A DNA stretch of 35,528 nucleotides. Source: Halomonas sp. (GTDB taxonomy: Bacteria; Pseudomonadota; Gammaproteobacteria; Pseudomonadales; Halomonadaceae). The notes beneath the pieces were generated by a model. That model searched no databases and had not been told where the DNA came from. It saw only the letters and a list, made by a program, of their open reading frames with translations. Of this stretch, positions 1 to 8,245 are shown one piece after another; positions within the stretch are counted from its first letter, which is position 1, and each line of letters begins with the position of its first letter. The stretch is taken from NCBI GenBank assembly GCA_003552795.1, contig PUOM01000142.1, positions 1-35,528 of the forward strand. The letters are read 5' to 3'. The position numbers and the translations under genes are program-made.

Positions 1-442
1 GGGGCGTGAGCTGCTGTCGACGGCGGTTCGCGATCCCGTGCAGGAGAGTCTCCAGGGGATCGTGCGTCAGCAGCTGGAGATGCTGGTCTCGCCGGTGCTG
101 CGCTGGGAGGGCGATGTCTGGACGGGGCTCTTCATGGCGCTGGTGATGCAGCTTCCGGTGGCGGGGCGTGAGGGGGGGCAGGAAGAGGGGGAAGAGGGTG
201 AGCGCGAGGAGCGCGGCGGCTTTCGAACCTCGATGACGCTGCAGGTGGCCGACTTCGGCGAGGTCAGGGTTGCCCTCTGGCTGAGCGGTTCGCGCCTCGA
301 TATCGGTCTCTCGGCGCCGGACCCGGCGGTGCGCGAGACGCTGGAAGCTGGCATGCCGCGGCTGGAGTCGCGGCTGGAGCCCCTGGGTCTCGAGGCGATC
401 AGGGTGCGAGTTCTGGAGGCCTGGTCCGATGACGGAGCATGA
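1..442 (+). CDS. fliK: Flagellar hook-length control protein FliK-like, C-terminal part (5' end outside window)
   Basis: The reading frame is open from base 2 without a start, so the gene begins upstream and only about the last 146 residues are visible. The last ~70 residues, around MTLQVADFGEVRVALWL and LEPLGLEAIRVRV, have the look of the FliK C-terminal (Flg_hook) domain. That domain contacts the FlhB cytoplasmic domain to stop hook export and switch to filament substrates. A short acidic run of Glu/Gly/Arg (about 50 residues into the visible part) separates it from the preceding helical stretch. It overlaps the next gene by 14 nt, and that gene encodes a free FlhB-like C-terminal domain, which supports the FliK assignment. 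The domain is poorly conserved in general, so the family call is good but not certain. Confidence 0.65.
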   Translation, partial: GRELLSTAVRDPVQESLQGIVRQQLEMLVSPVLRWEGDVWTGLFMALVMQLPVAGREGGQEEGEEGEREERGGFRTSMTLQVADFGEVRVALWLSGSRLDIGLSAPDPAVRETLEAGMPRLESRLEPLGLEAIRVRVLEAWSDDGA

Positions 443-722
443 CAGCGATCAGCGGCGCCGCGCGGTGGCGCTGGCCTATCAGGAGAGCGATGAAGCGCCG
501 CGGGTGGTGGCCAAGGGGTATGGCGAGACCGCCGAGCGCATCATGGCCGAGGCGCGGCGTCACGGGATCCACGTCCACGATGCCCCCGAGCTGATCGGGC
601 TGCTGATGGGGCTGGACCTGGATGAGCATATCCCCCCGGCGCTCTATCAGGTGATCGCTGAGCTGCTGATCTGGGTGCGCGAGCTGGCAGACGAGAGCGG
701 GGAGGGGGTTACCCCCCGGTGA
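429..722 (+). CDS. Stand-alone FlhB C-terminal-like protein (FhlB / EscU-YscU switch-domain family)
   Basis: This 97-residue protein corresponds to the part of the FlhB/YscU cytoplasmic domain that follows the NPTH cleavage site. VALAYQESDEAPRVVAKGYG and IPPALYQVIAELLIWV line up with VALQYDENKMSAPKVVAKG and IPGQLYAAVAEVLAWV of E. coli FlhB. It has no transmembrane region and no NPTH, so it resembles the cleaved product of FlhB rather than a protease. Such small proteins are commonly encoded next to fliK, as here, where the start overlaps fliK by 14 nt. A role in export-specificity switching alongside full FlhB (16873-18030) is inferred from family and context; no catalytic function is expected. 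Confidence 0.8.
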   Translation: MTEHDSDQRRRAVALAYQESDEAPRVVAKGYGETAERIMAEARRHGIHVHDAPELIGLLMGLDLDEHIPPALYQVIAELLIWVRELADESGEGVTPR

Positions 723-1097
723 CCGGAGAAAGATTGGGTTGCCTTTTTGTGAGCGCGGGAAAATGGTAGGTGAAGCCGGGAAAGCATCGTTTGTTTTTGT
801 AACATTGATTTGTATTTATGTTACAAAGCAAAGTAAGATTAAGACTTTTTGCTACGTAGTATGAGTTTTCTCATCCGAAGGTTATGATTTGTCTCGTTTT
901 TTTTAATTCGTTGATTCAGGTCATGTTTTTCGCGCCATCGCGGGCGTCTTGCATCGTTCCGGTTTTCCGCCAGACTCTTGTCCCGACGGCAAGGCCCGCG
1001 GCCCTGCGGAGGCTGCCTCCGGCCTTGGCTACGCAATGACCAGAAGAATATAAGTCGCTGAAACCTCTTCGGCGACGACAGCTTGGCGTAGGGACTC
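723..1097 (+). promoter_or_regulatory. flhDC control region and leader (375 nt, no gene)
   Basis: The first ~215 nt (about 740-955) are strikingly AT-rich for this window and include a run of eight T (897-904), a small ATGAG-TTTT-CTCAT palindrome (861-874) and the inverted repeat listed separately. Weak sigma-70-like pairs can be drawn: TTGTTT (791) with TATTTA (813), 16-nt spacer, and TTGTAT (810) with TAAGAT (834), 18-nt spacer. Neither is strong. From about 985 the sequence turns GC-rich and can fold: CAAGGCC (990-996) pairs with GGCCTTG (1021-1027) around an inner GGAGG/CCTCC hairpin, and a second stem joins 1054-1060 to 1070-1076. No open frame here looks coding. Confidence 0.6.
796..827. 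promoter_or_regulatory. Perfect 10-bp inverted repeat, candidate operator upstream of flhDC
   Basis: TTTGTAACAT (796-805) and ATGTTACAAA (818-827) are exact reverse complements separated by 12 nt, so the arm centres lie about two helical turns apart, as for a dimeric regulator. It overlaps the weak promoter-like elements of the flhDC control region. The GTAACAT core resembles the E. coli OmpR recognition sequence (roughly TTTTACTTTTTGNAACAT), and OmpR is known to act on flhDC in enterics. However, OmpR sites are normally tandem rather than inverted, so the identity of the binding protein is open. Confidence 0.5.
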
Positions 1098-1430
1098 ATG
1101 CAATATTCCAACCTGATGGACGAGATCGAAGAGCTCAACCTGACCTATCTCCTGCTGGCGCAGCGCATGCTGGACGCCGATCGCGTGTCCGCCATGTTTC
1201 GCCTCAAGATCGATGAAGAGATGGCGGATCTGCTGCTGTCATTGAGCTCCAGGCAGCTGGCGCGGCTGTCTCGCACCAATCAGCTGCTCTGCCATTTTGG
1301 CCACCAGGGCGCCGAACGGCTGCGCCAGGTGGTCGATAACCCGCGTGACCAGGGGCTGGGCTGTTTCCATGCCTCGCTGCTGATGGCCTCCCACTCTGGA
1401 GCTGCCGTGGCTGGCGGCGAGGGGGGCTGA
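1098..1430 (+). CDS. flhD: Flagellar master regulator subunit FlhD
   Basis: This is a 110-residue protein; E. coli FlhD has about 116. The N-terminal stretch LNLTYLLLAQRML...RVSAMFRL.IDEEMADLL matches the E. coli family signature (INLSYLLLAQRLI, SAMFRLGINEEMA), and TNQLLCHF matches the central TNQLVCHF. FlhD forms the FlhD4C2 activator with FlhC, which recruits sigma-70 RNA polymerase to class 2 flagellar promoters. FlhC supplies most DNA contacts. The start ATG is preceded by AGGGA with short spacing; a second in-frame ATG lies 18 nt downstream. flhC follows after 0-3 nt, so the two are co-translated. The C-terminal ~20 residues diverge from enteric FlhD. Confidence 0.95.
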   Translation: MQYSNLMDEIEELNLTYLLLAQRMLDADRVSAMFRLKIDEEMADLLLSLSSRQLARLSRTNQLLCHFGHQGAERLRQVVDNPRDQGLGCFHASLLMASHSGAAVAGGEGG

Positions 1431-1433
1431 GTG

Positions 1434-1997
1434 ATGACCCGGAACAGTCTGGTTGATGAAATGCAGCAGGTGCAGCTGGCCATCGAGCTCATCGAGCTGG
1501 GTGCCCGCCTGCAGGTGCTGGAAACCGAGACCGAGATCAGCCGCGCCAAGCTGATCCGCCTCTACAAGGAGGTGCGCGGCATGTCTCCCCCCAAGGGCAT
1601 GCTGCCGTTCTCGGCCGACTGGTTCATTACCTGGCTGCCCAATATTCACTCCTCCCTGTTCTATAACATCTACCTGCGTCTGCGCCGAGGCCAGGGCTGC
1701 GAGCGAATGGAGGCCTTTGTCGGGGCCTTCCGGCTCTACCAGGATCAGGTGCGCCTGGATGGGGCCGAGACGGTGCTCGGGCTGACTCGCGCCTGGACCC
1801 TGCTGCGCTTCTTCGAGAGCGATCTGCTGCAGCTCTCCGAGTGCACGCGCTGCGGCGGCCACTTCGTGGCTCACGCCCACAGTCCGACCCACGACTATGT
1901 CTGCGGCATCTGTCAGCCCCCCTCCCGGGCCGGCAAGTCGCGCAAGCGCCAGCGCGCGGTCGCGACCCCGGCGGCCGCGGTGCAGTGCGTTTCCTGA
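1434..1997 (+). CDS. flhC: Flagellar master regulator subunit FlhC
   Basis: The DNA-binding partner of FlhD, 187 residues (E. coli 192). It has the zinc-site signature CTRCGG..FVAHAH..........YVCGICQPPSRA, with four cysteines at about residues 137, 140, 157 and 160, virtually identical to enteric FlhC. The basic tail after the zinc site (SRKRQR) is also typical. The ATG at 1434 follows the flhD stop directly and sits downstream of a GAGGGGGG ribosome site; an in-frame GTG immediately before it (1431) is an alternative start. Together with flhD it forms the class 1 operon that should control the flhB operon and fliA in this cluster. Confidence 0.96.
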   Translation: MTRNSLVDEMQQVQLAIELIELGARLQVLETETEISRAKLIRLYKEVRGMSPPKGMLPFSADWFITWLPNIHSSLFYNIYLRLRRGQGCERMEAFVGAFRLYQDQVRLDGAETVLGLTRAWTLLRFFESDLLQLSECTRCGGHFVAHAHSPTHDYVCGICQPPSRAGKSRKRQRAVATPAAAVQCVS

Positions 1998-2049
1998 AGC
2001 GCCGGGCGCCTCGGGAAGTGGCGCGGCGACTTTTCCCGTAGATTCCCCC

Positions 2050-2076
2050 TCAAGTTCTTCTTCCGGCGGCCGATAG
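2050..2076 (+). promoter_or_regulatory. Sigma-28 (FliA) promoter for motAB-che operon
   Basis: TCAAGTTC (2050-2057), an 11-nt spacer and GCCGATAG (2069-2076) match the FliA consensus TAAAGTTT-N11-GCCGATAA closely. Transcription would start near 2083, leaving a leader of about 85 nt before the motA GTG at 2167. The same architecture recurs before cheB and motC in this window. Confidence 0.85.
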
Positions 2077-2166
2077 CAGCTCTGAATGCTTTCGGCTGTC
2101 GTGACTTGCCCTGTCCAGCGGCAGCGGAGCGCGAGATACGCCGACAACGGGTTAAGGAAGCGGACT

Positions 2167-3039
2167 GTGCTGATAGCGATCGGGTATGTTGTCGTCATTC
2201 TCTGCGTGTTTGGCGGCTTTGTGATGGCGGGGGGGAGCCTGGGGCCCATCTACCAGCCTCTCGAGATCCTGATGATCGGCGGGGCGGGAGTGGGCGCCTT
2301 TCTCGCGGCCAACAATGGCAAGGCGATCAAGGCGACCTTCAGCGTGTTCTCTCGCCTCAGGCGTGCCAATCGCTACGACAAGGCCTTCTACATGGAGCTG
2401 ATGGGCCTGCAGTACAAGTTGCTCTCCAAGATTCGCCGCGAGGGCATGCTGGGTATCGAACGCGACATCGACAATCCCGATGAGAGCCCGCTGTTCAACG
2501 AGTATCCCCAGCTGCTCGACGATCCGATGATCATGAACTTCCTGACCGACTATCTGCGCATCATGGTGAGCGGCAGCCTGGAGCCCATGGAGCTCGATGA
2601 GCTGATGCTCCATGAGATAGAGGCCTTCGAGAGCGAGGCGCATATCCCGGCGGACGCCATCGCCAAGGTGGGCGATGCGATGCCGGCGTTCGGGATCGTG
2701 GCGGCGGTGCTGGGGGTGGTCAAGGCGCTGACCTATGCCGATGCGGGGCCGGATGAGATGGGCCAGATGATCGCCCACGCCCTGGTCGGCACCTTTCTCG
2801 GCATTCTGCTGGGCTACGGCTTCATCAATCCGGTGGCCAGCCGCATCGAGCGTCAGGCCAAGGAGGCCGAGAAGATGCTGCAGTGCATGCGGGTGACCCT
2901 GCTGGCCAGCCTGCACGGCTATGCCCCGCAGATGGCCGTGGAGTTCGGGCGCAAGGCCTTGCACACCGCCGAGCGTCCCTCCTTCACCGAGCTGGAAGAG
3001 CATGTGCGCGGCACGCGCCCGGGACCTGCCGGCGCATGA
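2167..3039 (+). CDS. motA: Flagellar motor stator protein MotA
   Basis: The torque-generating ion-channel subunit of the inner membrane, partner of MotB. The 290-residue product (E. coli 295) has the N-terminal IAIGYVVVILCVFGGFVMAGGSLGPIYQP, and the conserved VGDAMPAFGIVAAVLGVV and ALVGTFLGILLGYGFI membrane segments that contain the key prolines. The C-terminus YAPQMAVEFGRKALHTAERPSFTELEEHVR is strongly enteric-like. The GTG at 2167 is chosen because it is preceded by AAGGAAG (2154-2160) at 6 nt and aligns with the E. coli start. The open frame extends to an ATG at 2086, but that would add 27 unrelated residues lying just past the FliA promoter. It overlaps motB by an ATGA. Confidence 0.95.
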   Translation: MLIAIGYVVVILCVFGGFVMAGGSLGPIYQPLEILMIGGAGVGAFLAANNGKAIKATFSVFSRLRRANRYDKAFYMELMGLQYKLLSKIRREGMLGIERDIDNPDESPLFNEYPQLLDDPMIMNFLTDYLRIMVSGSLEPMELDELMLHEIEAFESEAHIPADAIAKVGDAMPAFGIVAAVLGVVKALTYADAGPDEMGQMIAHALVGTFLGILLGYGFINPVASRIERQAKEAEKMLQCMRVTLLASLHGYAPQMAVEFGRKALHTAERPSFTELEEHVRGTRPGPAGA

Positions 3040-3908
3040 GCACGGGGGGAGAGCGCCGGCCGATCATCATCCGCCGCAAGAAGGTGATTCATCGTCACCA
3101 CGGCGGCAGCTGGAAGATCGCCCTGGCCGACTTCATGACGGCGCTGATGGCGCTGTTTCTGGTCATGTGGATTCTCTCCACCGCGACCCAGGAGCAGCGC
3201 GAGGGGGTGGCGGAGTACTTCCGCACGCCGCTGGCGACGGCGATCACCGGGGGCAGCGGCTCGGCCCATACCAGCAACGTGATTCCCGGCGGGGGGCCGG
3301 ATCCCACCCACGCCGAGGGCGAGAGGGCCCGGATCGACATGCGCACCCAGACGCGGCCCGCTGATGTGCAGCGCCGATTCTTCCATGATCTGCAGCGGCG
3401 GATCGAGGCGGCGATGGAGGCAGACCCGGAGCTGCGTCAGCTGCGCAGCCAGCTGCGCTTCGACATGACCCGGGAGGGGCTGCGCATCCAGCTGCTGGAT
3501 ACCGAGCAGCGGCCCATGTTCGATATCGGCAGCGACCGGGTGGCGCCCTACATGCGCAACCTGCTGCGCACCATGGCGCCCCTGCTCAACGAGCTGGAGA
3601 ACGAGCTGAGCATCAGTGGCCATACCGACAGCACCCCCTACGCCGGCGGCTATCGCGGCTACAGCAACTGGGAGCTCTCCAACGATCGCGCCAATGCGTC
3701 GCGTCGGGAGCTGGTCGCCGGGGGCTTCGACTCCGCCAAGCTGCTGAGGGTCTCGGGGTTTGCGGATCGGGTGCCGCTGCCCGATCTCGACGCGGCGGAC
3801 CCCGCCAATCGACGCATTGAACTGCTGGTGCTTCTGCCGGAGGTCAGCGAGCAGATCCGCGACCCGGCGCTGCTCGATGTCGACCCCAGCGACACCGATA
3901 CCCAATAA
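3036..3908 (+). CDS. motB: Flagellar motor stator protein MotB
   Basis: The 290-residue peptidoglycan-anchored stator subunit. A basic, His-rich N-terminus is followed by one membrane helix, KIALADFMTALMALFLVMWIL. It holds the proton-binding aspartate at residue 32, the same number as in E. coli MotB. After a linker/plug region comes an OmpA-like peptidoglycan-binding domain (about residues 165-275) with ISGHTDSTPY, NWELSNDRANASRREL and NRRIELLVL. The ATG overlaps the motA stop (ATGA), so the pair is translationally coupled, as expected for subunits that assemble 5:2. The high similarity to proton-type MotB suggests a proton channel, but ion choice is not proven from sequence. Confidence 0.95.
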   Translation: MSTGGERRPIIIRRKKVIHRHHGGSWKIALADFMTALMALFLVMWILSTATQEQREGVAEYFRTPLATAITGGSGSAHTSNVIPGGGPDPTHAEGERARIDMRTQTRPADVQRRFFHDLQRRIEAAMEADPELRQLRSQLRFDMTREGLRIQLLDTEQRPMFDIGSDRVAPYMRNLLRTMAPLLNELENELSISGHTDSTPYAGGYRGYSNWELSNDRANASRRELVAGGFDSAKLLRVSGFADRVPLPDLDAADPANRRIELLVLLPEVSEQIRDPALLDVDPSDTDTQ

Positions 3909-3926
3909 CGAGGAGAAGGGTACGCG

Positions 3927-6068
3927 ATGGATATCACCGATTTCTATGACACCTTCTTCGAGGAGGCCGAGGAGCTTCTGGCCGACATGGAGCGCCACCT
4001 TCTCGAACTCGACGTGGCGTCGCCGGATCCGGAACAGCTCAATGCCATCTTCCGTGCCGCTCACTCCATCAAGGGGGGAGCCGGCACCTTTGGCTTTGAT
4101 GTCCTGCAGAAAACCACCCACCTCTTCGAGAACATCCTCGATAACGCCCGCAAGGGGGAGCTGACCCTGCGTCGGGATATCGTGGACACCTTCCTGGAAA
4201 CCAAGGATATGCTCAGCGATCAGCTCAATGCCTACCGCAGCGGCGAGGCTCCCGACCAGGAGGCCTTCGAGCGGATTTGCGCCACCCTCCAGACGCTGGC
4301 GCTGGAAGAGCTTGCCCAGGGGGGCGAGGGTGGCGCTGCCGAAGCGCCGGCGCCCCAGCCGCCGGCAGATGCCGCGCCGCCCGCCGCCGCTGCGCGCGAG
4401 CCCGACGCCGACGCGGACGGCGAGGGCTGTCTGCGGGTCGCCCTTTTGGGGGTCGGCGAAGCGAACCGTCGGGTGCTGGTCGAGGAGCTCGCGCAGCTGG
4501 GCGAGGTGAGGTCTCAGGGGGGCGACCAGGCGCGCTACGAGGTGCTGCTGGAGACCACTGCCAGCGCCGACGATATCGAGGCGGTGATGTGCTTCATCAT
4601 CGAGCCCGAGGAGATCGAGGTGGCGCCGGCAGCCGACGCCGCCAGCGCGGGACCCGCCGCTCCGGCCGAGACCGGCAAGCGCGAGCCCGAACCGACTCCT
4701 GCCGAGACACCCCCTCCCGCGGCGCCTCCTGCTCCTCCCGCCGGCGGGGGTGGCGGCGGCGCGGCCGACACCCCGTCGGGCAAGGCCTCGCCCAGGCCGT
4801 CCCCCAAGCCCAAGGGGGAGTCCACCTCCATTCGGGTCTCGGTGGAGAAGGTCGACCAGATCATCAATCTGGTGGGTGAGCTGATCATTACCCAGTCGAT
4901 GCTGGATCAGACCGTCAGCGAGCTGGAAGGCGCCAACGACGGGGCGCTGCTCAACGGCATGAGCCTGCTGCAGCGCAACGCCCGCGACCTCCAGGAATCG
5001 GTGATGTCGATCCGCATGATTCCCATGGATTTCGTCTTCAGCCGCTTCCCGCGGGTGGTGCGCGAGACCTCGGCCAAGCTCGGCAAGGAGATCGAGCTGG
5101 TGACGGAGGGGGCGTCAACGGAGCTCGACAAGAGCCTGACCGAACGCATCATCGACCCGCTGACCCATCTGGTGCGCAACAGCCTCGACCACGGCATCGA
5201 ACTGCCCGAGGAGCGCGAGGCGGCCGGCAAGCCGCGTGCCGGCAGGCTGACGCTCTCTGCCCGTCACCAGGGGGGCAATATCATCATCGAGGTAATCGAT
5301 GATGGCGCCGGGCTCGACCGCGAGAGGCTGCTGGCCAAGGCCCGGGAGAGCGGCCTGAGCGTCTCCGATGCCATGAGCGACGACGAGGTGTGGCAGCTGA
5401 TCTTTGCCCCGGGCTTCTCCACTGCCAAGGCGGTGACCGACGTTTCCGGCCGCGGGGTCGGCATGGATGTGGTGAAGCGCAATATCCAGGGCATGGGGGG
5501 GCATGTGCAGATCATGTCCCGGCCCGGGCAGGGCACGACCATTCGTATCGTGCTGCCGCTGACCCTGGCGATCCTCGACGGCATGTCGATCCGGGTGGGG
5601 GACGAGGTGTTCATCCTGCCGATCTCCACGGTGCTGGAGTCGCTGCAGCCGGCACGCGAGAACCTTTACGCCATGGCCGGCGATGATCGGGTACTCAAGG
5701 TCAGGGACGAGTATCTGCCCGTGGTGGCGGTCCACGAGGCGCTGGACGTCGAGGGCGCGCGCACCGAGATCACCGAGACCATCGCCGTGATCGTGCAGGG
5801 CGAGGGGCGTCGCTATGCCCTGCTGGTGGATGACCTGGTCGGCCAGCAGCAGGTGGTGGTCAAGAATCTGGAAACCAACTATCGCAAGGTGCCCGGCGTG
5901 TCGGCGGCGACCATCCTGGGGGATGGCAGCGTGGCGCTGATTCTCGATATTGCCGGCCTGCACCGACTGAGTCAGAAAAAGCGCGAGGCGCGCTATCTGC
6001 GCCGTACCGCGACCGACTCTCAGCCTCTCCACTCTCTCAAGGAGGTCATCACCGATGAGCAGCACTGA
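3927..6068 (+). CDS. cheA: Chemotaxis sensor histidine kinase CheA
   Basis: The 713-residue kinase phosphorylates CheY and CheB in the receptor array. Domains in order: Hpt (1-130) with the phosphorylated His46 in [14 protein letters not shown]; a Pro/Ala/Gly-rich linker; a divergent P2 CheY/CheB-binding domain (about 165-225); a second long Pro/Ala/Gly linker (about 230-295); dimerisation helices from [16 protein letters not shown]; the HATPase domain with N-box LVRNSLDHG (Asn418), VIDDGAGLD (458-466) and GRGVGMDVV (508-516); and a C-terminal CheW-like domain (about 570-700). All catalytic boxes are intact. The start follows a GGAGAAGG ribosome site; the 3' end overlaps cheW by 14 nt. It is somewhat longer than E. 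coli CheA (654), mainly through the linkers. Confidence 0.97.
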   Translation: MDITDFYDTFFEEAEELLADMERHLLELDVASPDPEQLNAIFRAAHSIKGGAGTFGFDVLQKTTHLFENILDNARKGELTLRRDIVDTFLETKDMLSDQLNAYRSGEAPDQEAFERICATLQTLALEELAQGGEGGAAEAPAPQPPADAAPPAAAAREPDADADGEGCLRVALLGVGEANRRVLVEELAQLGEVRSQGGDQARYEVLLETTASADDIEAVMCFIIEPEEIEVAPAADAASAGPAAPAETGKREPEPTPAETPPPAAPPAPPAGGGGGGAADTPSGKASPRPSPKPKGESTSIRVSVEKVDQIINLVGELIITQSMLDQTVSELEGANDGALLNGMSLLQRNARDLQESVMSIRMIPMDFVFSRFPRVVRETSAKLGKEIELVTEGASTELDKSLTERIIDPLTHLVRNSLDHGIELPEEREAAGKPRAGRLTLSARHQGGNIIIEVIDDGAGLDRERLLAKARESGLSVSDAMSDDEVWQLIFAPGFSTAKAVTDVSGRGVGMDVVKRNIQGMGGHVQIMSRPGQGTTIRIVLPLTLAILDGMSIRVGDEVFILPISTVLESLQPARENLYAMAGDDRVLKVRDEYLPVVAVHEALDVEGARTEITETIAVIVQGEGRRYALLVDDLVGQQQVVVKNLETNYRKVPGVSAATILGDGSVALILDIAGLHRLSQKKREARYLRRTATDSQPLHSLKEVITDEQH

Positions 6069-6552
6069 CAGCAACGCCGCCCTCTCCGCCACCGACGCGC
6101 ACAACCAGGAGTTCCTGGTGTTCTCCCTCGGCGATGAGGAGTACGCCATCGATATCCTCAAGGTCCAGGAGATTCGCGGCTACGAGAACGTGACCCGCAT
6201 CGCCAACGCCCCCGACTTCATCAAGGGGGTGACCAATCTGCGCGGCGTGATCGTGCCGATCGTGGACCTGCGCATCAAGTTTCACCTGGAGCGCGTGGAG
6301 TACGGCGGTCAGACCGTGGTGATCGTGGTCAACGTGGCCGATCGGGTCGTCGGCATCGTGGTGGATGGCGTCTCCGATGTCATGACCCTGACGCCCGAGC
6401 AGATCAAGCCGGCCCCGGAGTTCGGCGTGACGCTCTCCTCCGATTTCCTGAGCGGGCTGGGCAGCCTGGAGGATCGCATGCTGGTGCTGGTGGATATCGA
6501 CAAGCTGCTCACCAGCGATGAGATGGCGCTGGTCGAGAAGGCCGGCGCCTGA
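6055..6552 (+). CDS. cheW: Chemotaxis coupling protein CheW
   Basis: The 165-residue adaptor links receptors to CheA in the array. It shows the CheW fold from [30 protein letters not shown] through [19 protein letters not shown] to [11 protein letters not shown]-like [11 protein letters not shown]. The NLRG motif (about residues 61-64) is the typical receptor/CheA contact. The start lies inside the cheA end, downstream of a strong AAGGAGGT (6039-6046), so it may be both independently initiated and coupled to cheA. Length and sequence are ordinary for gammaproteobacteria. Confidence 0.97.
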   Translation: MSSTDSNAALSATDAHNQEFLVFSLGDEEYAIDILKVQEIRGYENVTRIANAPDFIKGVTNLRGVIVPIVDLRIKFHLERVEYGGQTVVIVVNVADRVVGIVVDGVSDVMTLTPEQIKPAPEFGVTLSSDFLSGLGSLEDRMLVLVDIDKLLTSDEMALVEKAGA

Positions 6553-6557
6553 GCGGC

Positions 6558-6575
6558 CCGGCCGAGAGCGGCCGG
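6558..6575 (+). other. Intercistronic hairpin between cheW and the first receptor gene
   Basis: CCGGCC (6558-6563) pairs with GGCCGG (6570-6575) around a 6-nt loop, flanked by two GGCGCC palindromes (6544-6549 and 6574-6579) that could pair instead. There is no U-tract, so it is more likely an RNA-stability or pausing element than a terminator. Confidence 0.3.
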
Positions 6576-6610
6576 CGCCAACGAAACCCAATTATTACAA
6601 CGAGGTTGCA

Positions 6611-8245
6611 ATGCGGGGACTGTCGACGAGTCGCAAGCTTTGGGGGCTGCTGGGGATCATCTGGCTGGCCATGCTGACGCTGGCCGGCTGGGGCGCCTGG
6701 GAGCATCGTCAGATCATGCTCGATGAGCGCAAGGGAGCGCTGCGCGACTATGTCGACATGGCGATGAATGCCATCGACGGCCAGGCCGAGCGCGTGGAGC
6801 GCGGCGAGATCAGCGAGCAGGAGGCGCGCGATACCGCGGCGAACATGGTGCGCCACATGGTCTACGACGAGGGGCGCGGCTATTTCTTCGTCTTCAACGA
6901 CGACTTCGAGCTGCTGGCCCACCCGCGGCTGCCCGAGGGCACCTTCGTCGGCGACTTTCAGAACGACGAGGGACGCTACCTGTTTCGCGAGTTCGTCGAG
7001 GAGATCCAGCAGGGCGACGGCTTCGTCGACTACCTCTGGGCCCACGAATCCGACGGCGAGCTGACGCCGAAGTCCTCGCTGAATGTGGCCTATGCCCCCT
7101 GGGAGTGGTATGTCGGCACCGGCGTCTATATCAACGACGTGAACGCCGCCTTTCGGGACTCCCTGATCAACAGCCTGCTGGTGCTGCTGGCCATCGGCCT
7201 GCCGGTCACCGGCCTGATGGGTCTGGTGATTCGCGATATCGGCCGCCGCCTGGGAGGCGATCCGCGCTACACCTCCGCGGAGGTGCGCCATATCGCCGAC
7301 GGCGACCTCACCCGCCGGCTGACCCTCGCCGACAACGACAGCGGCAGCCTGCTCCATGATATTGGCCGCATGCGCGATGCGCTCTCCGCCACCATCGGCG
7401 ATATCCATGGCAGCGCCGCGGCGGTGGAGCACGAGGTGGCCGAGATCGTGGCGGTGAACGACGAGCTCTCCACCCGCACCGAGCAGCAGGCGTCGTCGCT
7501 GCAGGAGACGGCTGCCAGCATGGAGCAGCTGACCCAGACGGTGCGCCAGAATGCCGAGAACGCCGACCAGGCCAGGCAGCTGGCCGGGACCACCGAGCAG
7601 AGCGCCGAGAGCGGCGGCGAGGCGATGGAGCGCGTGGTCGAGGCCATGGGCGGCATCAACGACAGCGCCAGCCAGATGGCCGGCATCGTCGATACCATCG
7701 AGTCCATCGCCTTCCAGACCAATATTCTCGCCTTGAATGCCTCGGTGGAGGCGGCGAGGGCCGGCGAGTATGGCCGCGGCTTTGCGGTGGTGGCCGAGGA
7801 GGTGCGCAATCTGGCGCAGCGCTCCGCCGCCGCGGCCCAGGAGGTCAAGGGGCTGATCGAGCAGTCCGACGGCCAAGTCGCGGAGGGCACCCGCCTGGTG
7901 CGCGACACCGGCGAGGTGATCCGCGGCATGGTCACCGATATCTCCCGGCTCAGCGGCCTGGTGGCCGAGATCTCGGCGGCCTCGGCGGAGCAGACCAGCG
8001 GCATCGAGCAGGTCAACCTGGCGGTCTCCCAGATGGACCAGATGACCCAGCAGAACGCCGGCCTGGTGCAGCGCAGCAGTCTGGGTACCCAGAATCTGCA
8101 CGAGCAGACCCGGCGTCTGCGCGGTCACGTGGCGCGCTTCCGCGTGGTGCAGCCGCCCCAGGTTGAGGTCGCCAGGCCCGCCCTCCAGCAGCCCCGGGGA
8201 AGCGAGCCCGCGGCCCGGGACCACGCCGAGGAGAGTCCGGCATGA
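6611..8245 (+). CDS. Methyl-accepting chemotaxis protein, single-Cache periplasmic domain
   Basis: A 544-residue transmembrane chemoreceptor. TM1 is about residues 10-30, a periplasmic domain of about 150 residues follows, then TM2 (about 185-208), HAMP (to ~260) and the cytoplasmic methylation/signalling coiled coil with tip [22 protein letters not shown]. The periplasmic part, with [22 protein letters not shown] and [11 protein letters not shown], resembles sCache_2 domains, which bind small organic acids in several receptors; the ligand here is unknown. The ATG at 6611 follows CGAGG at 5 nt and gives a normal signal-anchor; an upstream in-frame ATG (6518) lies inside cheW and is rejected. 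Unlike the other three receptors here, it ends in EESPA with no WExF CheR/CheB docking pentapeptide. The stop overlaps the next start (ATGA). Confidence 0.93.
   Translation: MRGLSTSRKLWGLLGIIWLAMLTLAGWGAWEHRQIMLDERKGALRDYVDMAMNAIDGQAERVERGEISEQEARDTAANMVRHMVYDEGRGYFFVFNDDFELLAHPRLPEGTFVGDFQNDEGRYLFREFVEEIQQGDGFVDYLWAHESDGELTPKSSLNVAYAPWEWYVGTGVYINDVNAAFRDSLINSLLVLLAIGLPVTGLMGLVIRDIGRRLGGDPRYTSAEVRHIADGDLTRRLTLADNDSGSLLHDIGRMRDALSATIGDIHGSAAAVEHEVAEIVAVNDELSTRTEQQASSLQETAASMEQLTQTVRQNAENADQARQLAGTTEQSAESGGEAMERVVEAMGGINDSASQMAGIVDTIESIAFQTNILALNASVEAARAGEYGRGFAVVAEEVRNLAQRSAAAAQEVKGLIEQSDGQVAEGTRLVRDTGEVIRGMVTDISRLSGLVAEISAASAEQTSGIEQVNLAVSQMDQMTQQNAGLVQRSSLGTQNLHEQTRRLRGHVARFRVVQPPQVEVARPALQQPRGSEPAARDHAEESPA

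Noticed and set aside
704-716. GGGGG-TTA-CCCCC hairpin at the end of the stand-alone FlhB-like gene as a terminator
   Set aside because: It lies within the coding end, has no U-tract directly after it, and the later T-run at about 743 is too far away.
2086-2166. Extended N-terminus of MotA from the ATG at 2086
   Set aside because: It adds 27 residues with no counterpart in MotA, begins almost at the predicted transcription start, and the GTG at 2167 has a far better ribosome site.
1239-2249. A 336-codon minus-strand frame opposite flhD, flhC and motA
   Set aside because: It crosses several conserved plus-strand genes and their FliA promoter and has no recognisable domain.
3875-3901. Possible FliA promoter before cheA (ACCGATAC)
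   Set aside because: The -35 position matches only three of eight bases and the motA promoter already serves the operon.
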